This document shows, piece after piece, positions 46,530-57,883 of a stretch of DNA of 64,000 nt (positions are counted from its first letter, which is position 1; every line of letters starts with the position of its first letter). The stretch spans positions 82,801,001 to 82,865,000 of the forward strand of contig NC_132993.1 in NCBI RefSeq assembly GCF_048564905.1, in the 5' to 3' direction. This DNA comes from Vicugna pacos (lineage: Eukaryota; Chordata; Mammalia; Artiodactyla; Camelidae). A program made the translations under genes and the position numbers. A model generated the notes under the pieces. It searched no databases. It saw only the letters and a list, made by a program, of their open reading frames with translations, and was not told where the DNA came from.

Positions 46530-46945
46530 TTCGTCCTGCCTCTGCCTAGCAACTGGCAGGAGTGGACCAATCAGGGGGCTCCTTTGCCCTCTGGGTTCAC
46601 CCAATGGGGAGCACAGTAGGAGATCAGAGAGGAGAGGGCAAGCAAGACAGTGGTATTTATTCCACTGCTACCTTCCTATGAGGTCACGGGGTAGGGGGCG
46701 GTTGCTGAGTCCCCTACCTAGGTCACAGCTCCAGTCAGACAGTCACTCCCACCCAGCTACGTCTCTCTGGGTCTAATTACATCCCCTCCAGGCATAACAG
46801 TGCAGCCCCTCTGCTACCAGTCCCAGGATCCTGCACCACACTTTTTGGTTTGCTTAATTTTGTAAATGGTCCCTTTAAAAAAATCGTCTTGAAACTACCC
46901 AATTTGAGTGTTCCATTTAGTTCCTCCCAGGATTCTTGATTTATA
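46530..46945 (+). mobile_element. Possible ancient LTR-like repeat
   Basis: 'ttaattttgtaaatggtccc', 'aactacccaatttgagtgtt', 'ccatttagttcctcccagga' match the tail of a common old mammalian LTR-type repeat whose name I cannot fix. Fossil, solo, ends uncertain. Confidence 0.4.
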
Positions 46946-46964
46946 CCCTTAAGCAGGAGGTTCT

Positions 46965-47148
46965 CAAACTGTAGTATGCACACATCAATCATTTGGAATG
47001 TTTCTTAAAACATAGATTGCTGGGCATAGCAATCTAGAATTTGTGATTCAGTAGGTCTGGGAATAACCAGAGAATTTGCATTTTTCACAAGTTCCCAGGG
47101 GATCCTGGAGCTGCTGGTCGAGGGACCACACTTTGAGAACCATTGCAC
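46965..47148 (+). mobile_element. MER20-type hAT-Charlie element
   Basis: Near full length: 'ggttctcaaactgtagtatg', 'gtgattcagtaggtctggga', 'agaatttgcatttttcacaa', 'gaccacactttgagaacca'. Degraded terminal inverted repeats 'ggttctcaaa' and 'tttgagaacc' are visible. Confidence 0.85.
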
Positions 47149-47224
47149 TAAACATTCGTTCCATCGTGTGACTCTGACAGCTTTTACTAAACCATCCATT
47201 TTTCCCTTATACAAGTAACTCTGC

Positions 47225-48400
47225 CATTTATATCCTTCTAGCTAAATTATACTCACAGACTTGTTAGTTTCCTTCCAAATTTTCCTAGAAGTAGAACCTG
47301 GGTCCATGTGTATGCAAAATTGTAAGGTTTTTGATCATTATTGCCAGATTGCCTATCAGAACGTTTTTATAAATTTTTAATCCTGCCAACATATACAAAA
47401 GTCACCATTTTCAGGCATCTTTATAAATACAGTAGAGTGTTTTATCATTCGTTAAAATCCCTGCCAATTGATAAATGAGAAAATGAAACTAGTGTTTTAC
47501 TTTGAGTTATTTTGATAACCAGTAAGATTAAATGGCTTTGCCCATACTTTGGTCCATCTGCATTTGTTGGTTTTGGGGTGGCATCTTCATGACCTTTGCC
47601 CATTTTTCGATGCATCTCTTTGCTGTTTGTTTTATAATTTCAGTTACTCTTCATCCGTAGGGAATACTAAACTTTGTCTTTTATACCTGCTTTCAGTATT
47701 TCCCCCAGTTTCTTGTTTGCCTTTGAATTTTGTTCATGATTACTTTTCAGACAAAAAAATTTTTCCTTTCTATTGTCAGAGCTCTCAGTCCTTCATTCGA
47801 TGGTGCTAGGTTTTAGCCTTATGGTTTGGAAACAAAAGCCCCCTTTACCCCTAACCAGATGTAACTATCTCCCCGTGTTTTCTACTAGTACTCTCACTGA
47901 TTTCTTTTTGTCTTTCAGTGTTCAGACTTTATTTTGGTGAGAAAGGAGTTTTCCCTCCATTAATGTCCTAGACCACTTGTTGGGTAACTTGTCCCTGCTC
48001 CATCATTTGGAAAGACCACTTTTATCACAAAATCTTAAGTGTATTAGGGTTTGTTCCTAGAATTTTTTTTATTCCATTAATCTGTCAACCCTATCCCAGG
48101 ACCACACTGTTAATTATTGACATTTAAAATGCTTTCAATGCATCTCAATTTTCTTCTTTCCTCCCCAAATTTGGTTAGCAATTATAATGGTTTGCAATTT
48201 CTGAAGAAAATGTTACTTTGTTAGTTTGTCTTGCCTTGGAGAGGTCAGTAAAGTTTTGTCAGATTTCATCTCGAGGTCAAGATCTTTGCTTTCATGAGTT
48301 TTAGGGCTTCAGTTGTGTCAGTCCACAGTTCTGCCCCTTTGTCCATTGGTTTCATTTGTTTTGTGTAGCATATTCAATTTATTTACTTTATTTAATTTTT
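47225..48400 (-). mobile_element. Ancient L1M ORF2 fragment
   Basis: Reverse-complement ORF2, long and diverged: 'attgccagattgcctatcag', 'cctttgcccatttttcgatg', 'tttatttt', 'ggtttgttcctagaattttt', 'tattccattaatctgtcaac', 'ggaccacactgttaattatt', 'ttgccttggagaggtcagta'. Inactive. Confidence 0.65.
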
Positions 48401-48949
48401 ATAACTTATGTCTCCCTCATTTATATAACTTATATCCCCCTTTGAATTACCAGCTTTCTTGAGGGGATGTGGGCTCCAGGTGTGTGTGTCCCCTGGACCG
48501 GGGTGATGCGGGGCTGGAGGGACAGGCAGAGCTTTTGAAAGCTTGGGGTCCAGGGCAAGGGTCCCTCGTGCTAGGTCCAGGTGAAGCTGTGTCCGACTGA
48601 TTGAGAATGAGGACTGGGAATGAAGAATGACAAAATAATTCGACCTAGTATCACTTTTCCAAAAGGGCAGTTACCCACTGGTTTCTATGATAATGTTTTT
48701 TGAGATTATTTGTTGCTGTCGTTTTAATGCTATCGAACAATACAATTGTTTTCTCATTATTCTGTTTAAGGGCATGCATAGCAACAGCATTTTAGACTTA
48801 GCGCAAGAACGAGAAGAGCTGATGGAGGGAAGTTTGCCCAGACACTCAGATGCATTGAAGGCCAACCTGGGGGCTTGGAGAAGAGAACGGTCAGCACGTG
48901 TTTTTCCTTGAGCTTCTCCCAGGCTCGCTCTGCTCAGCTAGGCGTTCCT
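48401..48949. other. Intron, no recognised feature
   Basis: GC-richer patch at 48,460-48,600. Nothing assigned. Confidence 0.4.
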
Positions 48950-49235
48950 ATTTAAGACCAATCTCTGCACTCAGATCCTCCCCATCCCTTTTTCCTACTT
49001 TACATTTTATTCCATTGCACTTGCCATCACCTGAGAGACTATGTATTTTCTTATTTATTTTGTTTATTGACCCTGTCTTCAAGGATTTAATGTATCGTCT
49101 GTGTGCTCCACCAGAATGGAAGCTGCATGAGGCTTGGACATTTTATTTATTTCCTTCTCTGTGTCTCCTGAGCATCTCAGTCTTCGGCCCATATTAGGTG
49201 GGCTCAAGAATATTCGACTAAGTGAATGAAAGCCG
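48950..49235 (+). mobile_element. L2 LINE 3' end
   Basis: Good L2 order: 'tctgcactcagatcctcccc', 'ttccattgcacttgccatca', 'attttcttatttattttgt', 'ccagaatggaagctgcatga', 'ttctctgtgtctcctgagca', 'gactaagtgaatgaa'. Confidence 0.75.
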
Positions 49236-50337
49236 GGACCCTCTCCCACCAGAGGTGCGCTGCATTTTCGATCCACACAAACACACGCACCTTTCGTCAG
49301 GCTGAGACTTGAATCAAATTTAAGGATTTGAAAGATGGGTCATCTCTTCCAGGACATCCTCTGTGTTAATCCCCTTCTTCAGGCTGGCTCCTCCTCCTCG
49401 GATTTGCCATCGCAATTGTGTGAGCAATGCCACAGTGTACCTGCCTGCTGCCTTTCCCCCTCACCCCGTGTAACTGTGAGACTGGCCTGACCCTGAGAGC
49501 AGGCGGGCTCAGATCCTCTAGATCCTTGTGTATGTCGGTGCCTGGCTCATAAGCTGGTCACTACCTGTTCGGTGAATGAATGCAAAAATGTGTAAAGTTC
49601 TTAAATGAGAACTGGCGCCCGGGATGAAAGATGCAGGGAGATATACTTTATCCGGTTTTGGCTAAGAAATATTTCAAATAGAGCTTTCAGGTCATGCAGG
49701 CTTGTGAGGTAGTAAACTCTCCATTCCGGGAGGTATTCAAGCAGAGGCTGGATAACAGGTGTCAGTGGGCGCTGTGGAGGTGATTACTGCTTTCATTCTC
49801 TTGAAGGGTGAGGTCCCTAAGATCCAGTGATTCTGGGATTCCTGGCTCACGGAGCTTATGTTTAAAACTTTTCAATTTTCTCCTTGCCCTAGCTCCCTTT
49901 ATTCATTTCTCTACCCAGTTCATTTGTCCGGTTGCTTATATGCATGTGTGTCCCCTGAATTATGAGTGCAGCTGCGATCCATCTCCTGGTTATTCCTAGG
50001 GAAATCCTGCTACCCTTCATTTGCTTGCTCCTTTCAAAACCCATTTGTCTTTATCGAGTATGCAGATGTGATGGCAGCATCTGTCACTTGCCCAGCGGGC
50101 TCTCTTTTCTCATAAATGATGAAAGGAGAAAGATGATGTCACGTTCTTAAACACTGCAAACAGTTGGATGTCCACTTCAGCCAACGTCGAGATTTACCGA
50201 TTAACATTTACCTTTCTGACTAGAGAGTCACTTTTTTGCTACTTCTGGTTGGCTTCATTTTGTCTTACAAAACAAATTAAAATTTTAACAGGAATTGAAA
50301 AAGAAAGGCAAGATCACTTTTAAAACATACTTATCAG
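49236..50337. other. Intron, mostly unique
   Basis: A weak L2-tail resemblance at 49,490-49,590. Otherwise nothing recognised. Confidence 0.4.
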
Positions 50338-50790
50338 TGTATCGATTTCCTAGGGCTCCGGTAACAAATTACCACGAACTTGGTGGCTTAAAAATGAAAT
50401 ATGTTCTCTCAAAGTTCTGGAGGTCAGAAGTCTGAAATCAAGGTGTCACAGAGCTGGGCTCCCTCCCAAGGCTCTGGGAAGAATCGGTTCTTGGTCTCTT
50501 CTAGCTTCTGGTGGCCCAGGCATTCCTTGGCTGGTGGCTGCATGGGTCCCATCTCTGTCTCTGTGGTCACATTGCCACCACCTCTTCTCTCTCTCCTCCA
50601 TGAGTCTCTTATAAGGACACTTGTCTTTGGATTTAGGGCCCACTTGGATCATCCAGGATGATCTTCTTATCTCAGGATCTTTGACTTAATTACACATGCA
50701 TCAGTTTTCCAAATATGGTCATACAGTTGCCGTGTATTAGGATGTGGACGTCTCTGTTGTGGAGGGAGCACCATTCATGCCCCTCCAGGC
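50338..50790 (-). mobile_element. MLT1/MST-class LTR (ERVL-MaLR fossil)
   Basis: + strand text 'atttcctagggctccggtaa', 'caaattaccacgaacttggt', 'tctcaaagttctggaggtca', 'cccacttggatcatccagga', 'aggatgtggacgtctctgtt' is the reverse complement of this LTR class along its whole length. Solo LTR, old and broken. Confidence 0.85.
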
Positions 50791-50917
50791 AGTAAGTCAG
50801 GAGAGCTTATGGGAAGAAAAGGAAACTGAGTGAGGTCTCTCTTGGACATGCTGGGGAATGCCACTTTACTGAGTCAGTGGTCCCTATGAACAGAGACCCC
50901 ATATTACTGTCATACTA

Positions 50918-51158
50918 ACATGATAATGATAACAGCTGTAATTTTTGGAGCACTTGTTGTGTGCCAGGTGTTGTTCTGATCAATTTCACTGGCATTATCT
51001 CAGCTAATTCTCTCAAGTCTGTGAGGAAGCAGCTACCACAAGTGTTGTTTTATAGGCGAAGAAAATGAGTCTTAGAGAAGTTAAGGAACTTGCCTAAGGT
51101 CAAAGGAGCAGTAAATGGAAAAGTCACATTTGTTAGATTCCAAGGGCTGTATTGGTAA
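50918..51158 (-). mobile_element. MIR SINE
   Basis: Near full-length reverse-complement MIR: 'gagcacttgttgtgtgccag', 'gaagaaaatgagtcttagag', 'aaggaacttgcctaaggtca'. Confidence 0.85.
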
Positions 51159-52321
51159 CCAGGATGGTTCAGCTCAGTAATGGAAGCGCTCCAGCCTCCC
51201 CTGTGACGTGTCCAGGCAGAGGCAGGGGAGGGAGTTGACTAGGAGCAGGGTGGCCCAGATGAGCTGGAGAACAGTCTCAAAGCCTTCTGCTCTGTCCTGT
51301 CCATGGGACAGTTTAAAGAAAACCAAACAGCTAGGTTTCCAGAAGTTTCCCTCTACTGCCAAGCTATTGGAGGAAAGAATGCAGATGCCTTCAGATTTGT
51401 CATTAGTTTGGAGATACCAAATACATGCGTCTTGGGGAGGATTGTGAACCACACATGGAAAGGAGACCAGGGTTGATTAGCAATCACACACACACACACG
51501 CTTACAGCAGTGCCATCTGTTTGCCAGCCTCTTCCCCATTCTGTCTGAAGAGAGGTGCTGTGCAGACTGGGGAGGTGGAGGCAGGCTCTGTTTAGTCTGT
51601 GTTCCTAACCCACCAGGACCCAGCTCCAGACTTTCCATCTGAAAGTCCAGGCCACCAGCCCGCCATCCATGAGCTTGCGGTGCTCGCCACCAAACCCTGG
51701 GCTTGCGCATGCTCACATGCTTTGGGTTTGCCTTTTGGGTTTGGACCAGGCTGGGCTCTGAGGGGCAGTCAGAGTGGGCATCTCGTCTGCGTGGGCTGGA
51801 GACATGGAGGCAGCAATGAAGACAGGAGGAAGTCATTCATTATTTATCATTTATTTTAATGATTTATGTATGCCTCAGTTGCTTTTTTAAAAAGATGAAG
51901 CCTTCTAATAAAAGGTACAGGGACAACAAAACAGGAGGCCTGTTTTTGAACAGTGAGGTGCCTTTCCATTTGTACGAATGAGCAGAAGGAGCGGTGGACC
52001 TCATCGGGGAGCCGTCCCTGCCTCTCCTGCGTGACCATGACCTTGGTGGAGCCTCCGCTTCCTGCCCCCAGGGAGCTCCAGAGCTGGACTTTGCCTCGAC
52101 ATGGAAGGTGGGAGAAGAAGCAGTGCAGGAGGAGGGAGGAGCCGGAGGGGGAGAAAGGACAGCGCAGTGTCGTGGGCAGGGCTCAGATCCCCAGGAGTGA
52201 CCAAGTTAGGGGGCAGGTACAAGCCCTTCTTTTACAGAAACAAAGGAGATCCCGGGGGTGGAGCAGCATTTAGCTGGTGCATTTTTTAGTCACACAGTGC
52301 GCGGGTCGTGACGGTAAGAGC
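51159..52321. other. Intron, mostly unique
   Basis: Short (CA)n at 51,485-51,499. Several overlapping open frames at 51,170-52,290 on both strands in GC-rich DNA, none with a recognised domain. Confidence 0.4.
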
Positions 52322-52605
52322 TCATTCACTGAGGGAGGGATAAACTAGAAATTTGGCATTAACAGATACACACTACTGCACATAAAATAAACAAACAACA
52401 AAGACATACTGTCTATTACAGGGAAATATAGTCAATATCTTGTAACAGCTGTAATGGAAACGAATCTGAAAAAGAATATGTGTATATTATATACATGCAA
52501 AAATGTGTGTGTGTCTGTGTGTCTCTAACTGAATTACTTGGCTGTATACCTGAAACAGTCAACTGTACTTCCAATTTATAAAAAAGGAAACAATGGTAAA
52601 AAAAA
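52322..52605 (+). mobile_element. Cetartiodactyl L1 3' end
   Basis: Sense L1 3' UTR: 'ggataaactagaaatttggc', 'agatacacactactgcacat', 'acagggaaatatagtcaata', 'ttggctgtatacctgaaaca', ending in an A-rich tail. An older relative of the two camelid-like copies. A (TG)n patch lies at about 52,505-52,524. Confidence 0.8.
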
Positions 52606-53306
52606 TAGTGGGGGGGAGCTCATTCATCAGAGAGTGGCTTAGAAATGAAGTGTCCTGGTTGACAGCAGAAGACAGAATAGGCCCTTCCTGCTGTGAGCTG
52701 GGAATACACTTGTCTTTATTTTTAAGTGCTTCAGAACCTTCCCACTTTTTGAGAAATGCCGTAAATTAGTCTAGTTTGACGTTTGGCTTTAGTGTCAAAG
52801 GCTTCTCAGTCCCTAAGTAACGAAAGTAATGAAATAATGGAAATGAAAGGTCTTAATTTTTCACTGGCACGCATTTCAAGTGTGACTACAGAGCATCGCT
52901 GAACTGTTTGTGATGTTTATTGTGTATGTGTATGTGTGTGTGTATACACTATATTTGCGTATATATAATATATATATTTTTTTTCTTTTCCTATGTTTTC
53001 AAAGATTCCCATGTTGGAGATTTCTGAAACACATTAGTAGCCACTGACATGAAATTTATAGTTTTAGTGCAATATGTGTGAATTATATTAGAGCATACAT
53101 ATCACAAGCTTGGAAAATTAAAAAATAATGAATATCAAGGAAACTGGGGTTTTGAAAGAGGTTTATTCTTTGAAGCTTAGATTACTTTGAGAATATTGGA
53201 GTGTTTTTGCTTTTGCTTTTCGTGCATTTGAAAAGGAAATGGCTATCCTGTATGGAGGTTGTTGGTTTGGTTTTTTTTGCATCTCTTTGGGGTTTTTTAT
53301 CCACAG
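52606..53306. other. Intron upstream of the candidate exon
   Basis: (TG)n and (TA)n alternating tract at about 52,922-52,978, a possible Z-DNA or cruciform-forming stretch. Then T-rich sequence (53,263-53,300) forming the polypyrimidine tract of the exon candidate. Confidence 0.5.
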
Positions 53307-53450
53307 ACAAGCATCGTGAACCCAGTATAATCACTGAACGTTTCCTGGTAATTGTTTCTCTATCAATCAGTCATGCCAGCAGTTGTGAAACTTGCTATGA
53401 GCTCTCTATTCAAAGTCCGAGGCTGTGTCTAGCAATCAGTCATGCCGGAG
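53307..53450 (+). other. Candidate cassette exon (144 nt)
   Basis: A T-rich tract ending 'ttttttatccacag' gives a good acceptor at 53,306/53,307, and GAG|GTAAGA gives a good donor at 53,450/53,451. One frame is open over the whole segment and beyond (about 53,201-53,515), reading ...KHREPSIITERFLVIVSLS... with a Cys/Ser-rich end. The first codon is split (one base from the previous exon), and the length is a multiple of three, so skipping it would not shift the frame. The word 'aatcagtcatgcc' occurs twice inside it, about 70 nt apart. I recognise no domain, and no repeat family covers it. It could be a real alternative exon of the host gene, a non-coding exon, or a chance pair of sites. Confidence 0.3.
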
Positions 53451-53519
53451 GTAAGAAACAATATTATAAGCTGTGTGCCGAGATTCTGGGTCCCGGAAGG
53501 CGACCTCCTTTCTAACTCC
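53451..53519. other. Short intron stretch
   Basis: Follows the donor of the candidate exon. Nothing recognised. Confidence 0.35.
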
Positions 53520-53865
53520 TTGCCCACTCATTCATTCAGGTTTTCAGTCAGTGTTCATGAGTTCCCACGTGGTTCCAGCACCGTTGCAGTCACTGCATCA
53601 CAGAGATGAATGGGGCACCGTCACAGGCCTTACAGTCTGGTGAGGGAGACTGACAAGGAATGGGGTGATTCTAACATGCTAAGTGTTAAGCAAGAAGCTA
53701 CAGCTTTTAGAACATTATCTAATTCTGAAAGAAACACCTAGTCAAACTGCAAGGCAGAGATGGGTGAGGCAAGGTCATCTGTAGAAGCTGACCTCTGAGC
53801 CAAATCTTCTTTATCATGGATATTTTTAGAAAGGAGGCAGTTAATCACATTTTTTTAAAAAAAAA
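53520..53865 (-). mobile_element. L2 LINE 3' region
   Basis: Reverse-complement L2: 'agagatgaatggggcaccgt', 'ccttacagtctggtgaggga', 'gatgggtgaggcaaggtcat'. The unit seems to continue at 54,715 after the younger L1 insertion. Confidence 0.55.
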
Positions 53866-54091
53866 AAAAGCTTCCCTTTGCACCCATACAAATGTTAGTA
53901 ACTGCTTGACTTACATTACAGATTATACATTACATTTCAGATTACATTTTATAGATTATTATAGATGGTTAGTTACTGGAGAGAAAATATAGTGGGAATC
54001 TTTGCCCATGAGAGAGTAATAAGGAATTAAACTGAATTATCTTAATTGTTCTGTGGTCATTCTGGTCGTTGAGTGGAAGGGTTCATTTGAA

Positions 54092-54705
54092 TTCTTTTTT
54101 TTTTTTATTGAGGTATAGTTGATTTACAATATTATATTGGTTATAGGTGTACAGCACAGTGATTCAATAGTTTTATAGATTATGCTCCATTTAAAGTTAT
54201 TTCAAAATATTGACTGTATTCTTTGTGCTGTACAATACATCCCTCTAACTTATCTATTTTATATGTAGTAGTTTGTATCTTAATCCTCTGTCCCTGCTTT
54301 GCAGCCTCTCCCCTCTCCCCAGTGGTAACCACTGGTTTGTTCTGTATACCTGTGAGTCCGCTTCTATTTTGTTATATTTGTTTGTTTTATGTTTTAGATT
54401 CCACATCTAAGTGACAACATAGAGCATTTGTCTTTCTCTGTCTGACTTACTTCTCTAAGCACGTATACCCTCCAGGTGCATCTGTGTTGTCATGAATGGC
54501 AAAATTTCATTCTTTTTTTTTAAATGTCTGAGTAGTATTCCATTGTATATGTATACCGCATCTTCTTTATCAATTCACCTGTTGATGGACACTTAGGTTG
54601 CTTCCATATCTTGGTAAATAATATCACTATGAGCATTGGGGTGCATGTATATTTTCAAATTAGTGTTTTCATTTTTCTTGAATAAATACCCAGAATTCTT
54701 GATCT
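54092..54705 (-). mobile_element. Cetartiodactyl L1, 3' UTR and ORF2 end
   Basis: T-rich head at 54,095-54,108, then the reverse complement of the 3' UTR ('attgaggtatagttgattta', 'tgtacagcacagtgattcaa', 'ccctctaacttatctatttt') and ORF2 end ('gagtagtattccattgtata', 'ttgatggacacttaggttg', 'attggggtgcatgtatattt'). 5'-truncated. Older than the 4.26 kb copy. It appears to sit inside an L2 copy. Confidence 0.85.
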
Positions 54706-54714
54706 TAGAGAAGA

Positions 54715-54938
54715 ATAGATGTTACCAGATGCCAGGCTGGGCAGTAGGGCCAGGAATGACAGCACTAGAGAGTCTGGTCAGGAGTGATGGCAGGAGTGCC
54801 TGCAGAGCTCAGAAGTGGCTCTGTAGGAAGGCCAGAGGTTCTGGGCGGCCACTGAAGGATGCTAGGTAGGCAAGAGCATGCTCAGAGAGGGGTGTTTCAG
54901 GGAGATTCTGTGTGATTGCATTCTGATGGGATGGTGGA
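54715..54938 (-). mobile_element. L2 LINE, continuation
   Basis: Repetitive G-rich text 'ctgtaggaaggccagaggtt', 'actgaaggatgctaggtagg' fits reverse-complement L2 body. Probably the other half of the copy at 53,520. Confidence 0.4.
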
Positions 54939-54941
54939 TTT

Positions 54942-55345
54942 GTTTCCTAGGACTGCTGTAACTAATTTGGGGTCTTAAAACAAGATGAATCAATTCTCTC
55001 ACAGTTCTGGAGGCCAGAAATCTCATATCAAGGTGTGGGCAAATGCTGTAAGGGAAAATCCTTCTACGTTGTCCTCCAGCTCCTGGTGGCCTCTTGGTTT
55101 ATGGCAGCATCACTCCACTCTCTGCCTCTGTCTTTACATGGCCTCCTTCCCTGTGTCTCTGAGGCTTTCCCCCTTTAATAAAGACACTAGTTACTGGATT
55201 TAGAACCCACCTTAAATCCAGGTTGATTTCATCTTGAGATCTTTAGTTAAATCATCTACAAAGACCCTATTTCCAAACAAGATCACTTTCTGAGGTTCCA
55301 GGTAGACATGAATTTTGGGGTTACCCTAGTCAATCCACTACAGCT
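54942..55345 (-). mobile_element. MLT1/MST-class LTR (ERVL-MaLR fossil)
   Basis: Reverse complement of the LTR class along its length: 'tttcctaggactgctgtaac', 'ctctcacagttctggaggcc', 'ctttaataaagacactagtt', 'agaccctatttccaaacaag', 'ccctagtcaatccactaca'. Solo and broken. Same class and strand as the copy at 50,338. Confidence 0.85.
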
Positions 55346-55599
55346 GGGGAGAGTTTCAGAGAGACTCAGGTAATCAGATTCTAGAAGGACCTGGGAAGAT
55401 ACTATAGGGAGGCCCCTCCAAGGGGAAGGAATGAGAGTATGGGTAAGTAGATTTCAGGAAATGTGTATTTCCTGAACGAGGGAGGAAAGTTTAAAAAGGA
55501 TGAGGGATTATGGATTAAAAACTTAATCTTCACAAAATTTGCTTTCTACACATCTAGGTGTTTTCTGTCACTTAAATCCTAGCTTAGATGCCACTTTCT
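55346..55599. other. Intron, possible further L2 scrap
   Basis: G-rich text at 55,346-55,480 may be more L2 on the - strand. Not diagnostic. Confidence 0.3.
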
Positions 55600-55850
55600 C
55601 TTCTATAATAATGGCTAATAACATTTTTTAATCCTTCACTTTCTGGCTAGCACTTTGTTAAGAGCGTTGCTAGCATTATTTTATTTAATTCTTAAATGTT
55701 CTTCAGAAGCAGGTACTATCCTGATCACCCCCCCAACCCCATTTTAAAGATGAAAAAACTGAGTCTTGAAGAGGTTAGGTGACTTGCTAGTAAAGAAATG
55801 CTGTAACTGGGATCTGAAACAGACAACCACGCTCCAAAGCCAGTGCGCCC
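55600..55850 (-). mobile_element. MIR SINE
   Basis: Reverse-complement MIR: 'aataatggctaataacattt', 'cccattttaaagatgaaaaa', 'actgagtcttgaagaggtta', 'ggtgacttgctagtaaagaa'. Confidence 0.75.
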
Positions 55851-55879
55851 GAACACACATATCACACGCCCCCAGTGCC

Positions 55880-56098
55880 ATCCCCATCAGTAAGGTTAAT
55901 CTTCCTTTCTTTGAATCCCCAAACCATGTGGTCTGCACCACTCTTTGGGCCTTTGTCAGTTTCTAGCTAGTTCATTTTTATATGTAGGTTTGTGTACATG
56001 TCTGGAGGGCAGGAGCTGGATCTGTTTCACTTCTGCATGGTGCCCCCAGTGTCTTACATCTTGATTGCACAAAGGTCATATTCATGAGCGTTCACAGA
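55880..56098 (+). mobile_element. L2 LINE tail
   Basis: Sense L2 end: 'tctggagggcaggagctgga', 'tctgtttcacttctgcatgg', 'tgcccccagtgtcttacatc'. Confidence 0.6.
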
Positions 56099-56099
56099 A

Positions 56100-56830
56100 T
56101 AAAAGAGGAGTAGTAATCCAAAACACAGTTAGATGTCCAGCCTGTGTGAGAGGTAGACAAGGAAACATACAATTATTGAACAGTGTATTGTGCACCAAGA
56201 CAGAGCATAGACTTGGGATGCACCTAAGAAGGGCACTTAGCTCAGACTTGTTGGGGAGGGGAAGGGGAGGTTCAGAGGAGGGCAGGTTCCTGGGCCTGAG
56301 GTCCTGAGCCGCACCCACGGGAGTGGATAGAGGTGGCCCAGGAAGGTTCCAGACAGAGAGAGCAGGGTCTGTTTGGAGCCCCGCATGGGGCTCAGTCTGG
56401 CTGGGGGCGGGAAGAAAGGAGGGTGGTGGCTAGGTATCAGCTTGGGCAGGCAGGCTGCAGCAAGGCCATCAGAACGTTTTCTGTTGTGCTGAAAAGGTTG
56501 ACTTTTATCCAGAGGAAACAATGAAAGAGTTTAAAGAGTGGAAGAGTTAAAGGATCAAACTCAGGTTTTCGGAGAGAGCTCTCAGGCATCTTCACGGTGG
56601 AAAGTAAGTTGTAAGGGGATGAGCCTGGAGGAAGGAAGGTCAGTTAAGCACCAGCTCTGTGTCTAGGAGGAGAGTATGGACGCTGGGAAGCCAGCGGAGC
56701 CAGCCCAGGTGTAGAGAAGGGACGAGAAGGGACGAGGAGGGCTGACCATTAGATGTGAGGATCAGAAGAGCTTGGTGGCCAAGATGGGAGTGCAGGAAGG
56801 AAGGGGTCCAGGTTGACTTCTGATGAGCCT
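56100..56830 (-). mobile_element. L2 LINE, longer copy
   Basis: Reverse-complement L2 body: 'aaaaggttgacttttatcca', 'aggatcaaactcaggttttc', 'gagcctggaggaaggaagg', 'ggtggccaagatgggagtgc' follow the typical L2 order. Borders uncertain. Confidence 0.5.
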
Positions 56831-57049
56831 TAGGGGAGCAGCATTTGTGGAAGGGAGGTTAATGATTTGGTTTTTGGACTGGTGAGTTTGCAGCTCCAGG
56901 TGCAGATGTCTAAGGGGTCGCTGGGTTTTGCATCCTTTGCATTGTAGGAGCTGTTTGAATAATAGGAGGCCTGTGTTCTGAAAGAATGAATTTTAGAGTT
57001 GGAGGGAGTTTTGGAAATCACTGAGTTGGGAAGATCTTCTTAAATAACA
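56831..57049. other. Intron, no recognised feature
   Basis: Possible start of an old SINE-like repeat near 56,990. Not assigned. Confidence 0.3.
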
Positions 57050-57590
57050 CAGCGAAAGCCATACCTTTAAGGGAAACGCTTGGCAAATTTGACATCAGTA
57101 GTGAAAGCTTTTGTTCAAGAGGGAGTAACAAAAATAAAACACAAGAAATGGAGCTGGGAAGAACTCCTTAGAGTACACATGCATATAATTGTCAAGGCAT
57201 TTGTGAACTACCCAATAGGGATAAGCCACACATTTGTATATAGTGATGCAAATGAGCAAAGGAAATGAATAGGCAATTCTCAGGAAATAAACATACACTC
57301 AGTTTCACCTGTAATTAGCAACATGCAAGTTAAACAGCAACGGATATGATTTTACTCCCACCAGACTGCTGAAATAAACAGTTTAAGGAGGGCAGGAAAT
57401 TTGTGTTATCACCACAGAAAAATACACCCCAAACTGAGAATAAACTGGAACAGTTATTTCTAAGGGAAAGTGGGGTGGTTGCTAGGGAGACACTATTTTT
57501 ATCCGTAATGTTTAAATTGTTTTACTAGGAGAATGAGTTTGTGCATTCCTTGTCTATTTAAAATTAATAAAGAAAGAAATCGCCACCTCC
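57050..57590 (+). mobile_element. Ancient L1M ORF2 end and 3' tail
   Basis: Sense ORF2 C-terminus: 'cttggcaaatttgacatcag', 'gaatgaataggcaattctca', 'ctgtaattagcaacatgcaa', 'gttaaacagcaacggatatg', then a 3' end with AATAA near 57,566. Inactive. Confidence 0.65.
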
Positions 57591-57774
57591 CCTCATTTTG
57601 CATTATTGGGTAATTATAAGGAATCATGACACGTGTTACTCACTTACTTTCACAGTAGGAAAATTAGGACTTACATTACCAATTCTGTTATCTTTCTACT
57701 ACATGTGAATGATAGCGAGATGGAATCTAGAAGTAAAGGACATATGGATTTAGAGGAGGAATGTAGTGTGTCTA
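57591..57774. other. Intron, no recognised feature
   Basis: Nothing recognised. Confidence 0.35.
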
Positions 57775-57883
57775 AAGCAGGATTTCTCAATAAGAGTAAT
57801 ATTATTTGGGGCTGAGCTCTTCTGTGTGGTTGGGGGCCGTCCTGTGCAACGTAGGGTGTTTAGCAGCATCCCTGGCCTCTCCC
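57775..57883 (-). mobile_element. MER5A (hAT-Charlie), first half
   Basis: 'gcaggatttctcaataagag', 'atttggggctgagctcttct', 'gtttagcagcatccctggcc' are reverse-complement MER5A. It breaks off at 57,883, where an LTR is inserted, and resumes at 58,554. Confidence 0.85.
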
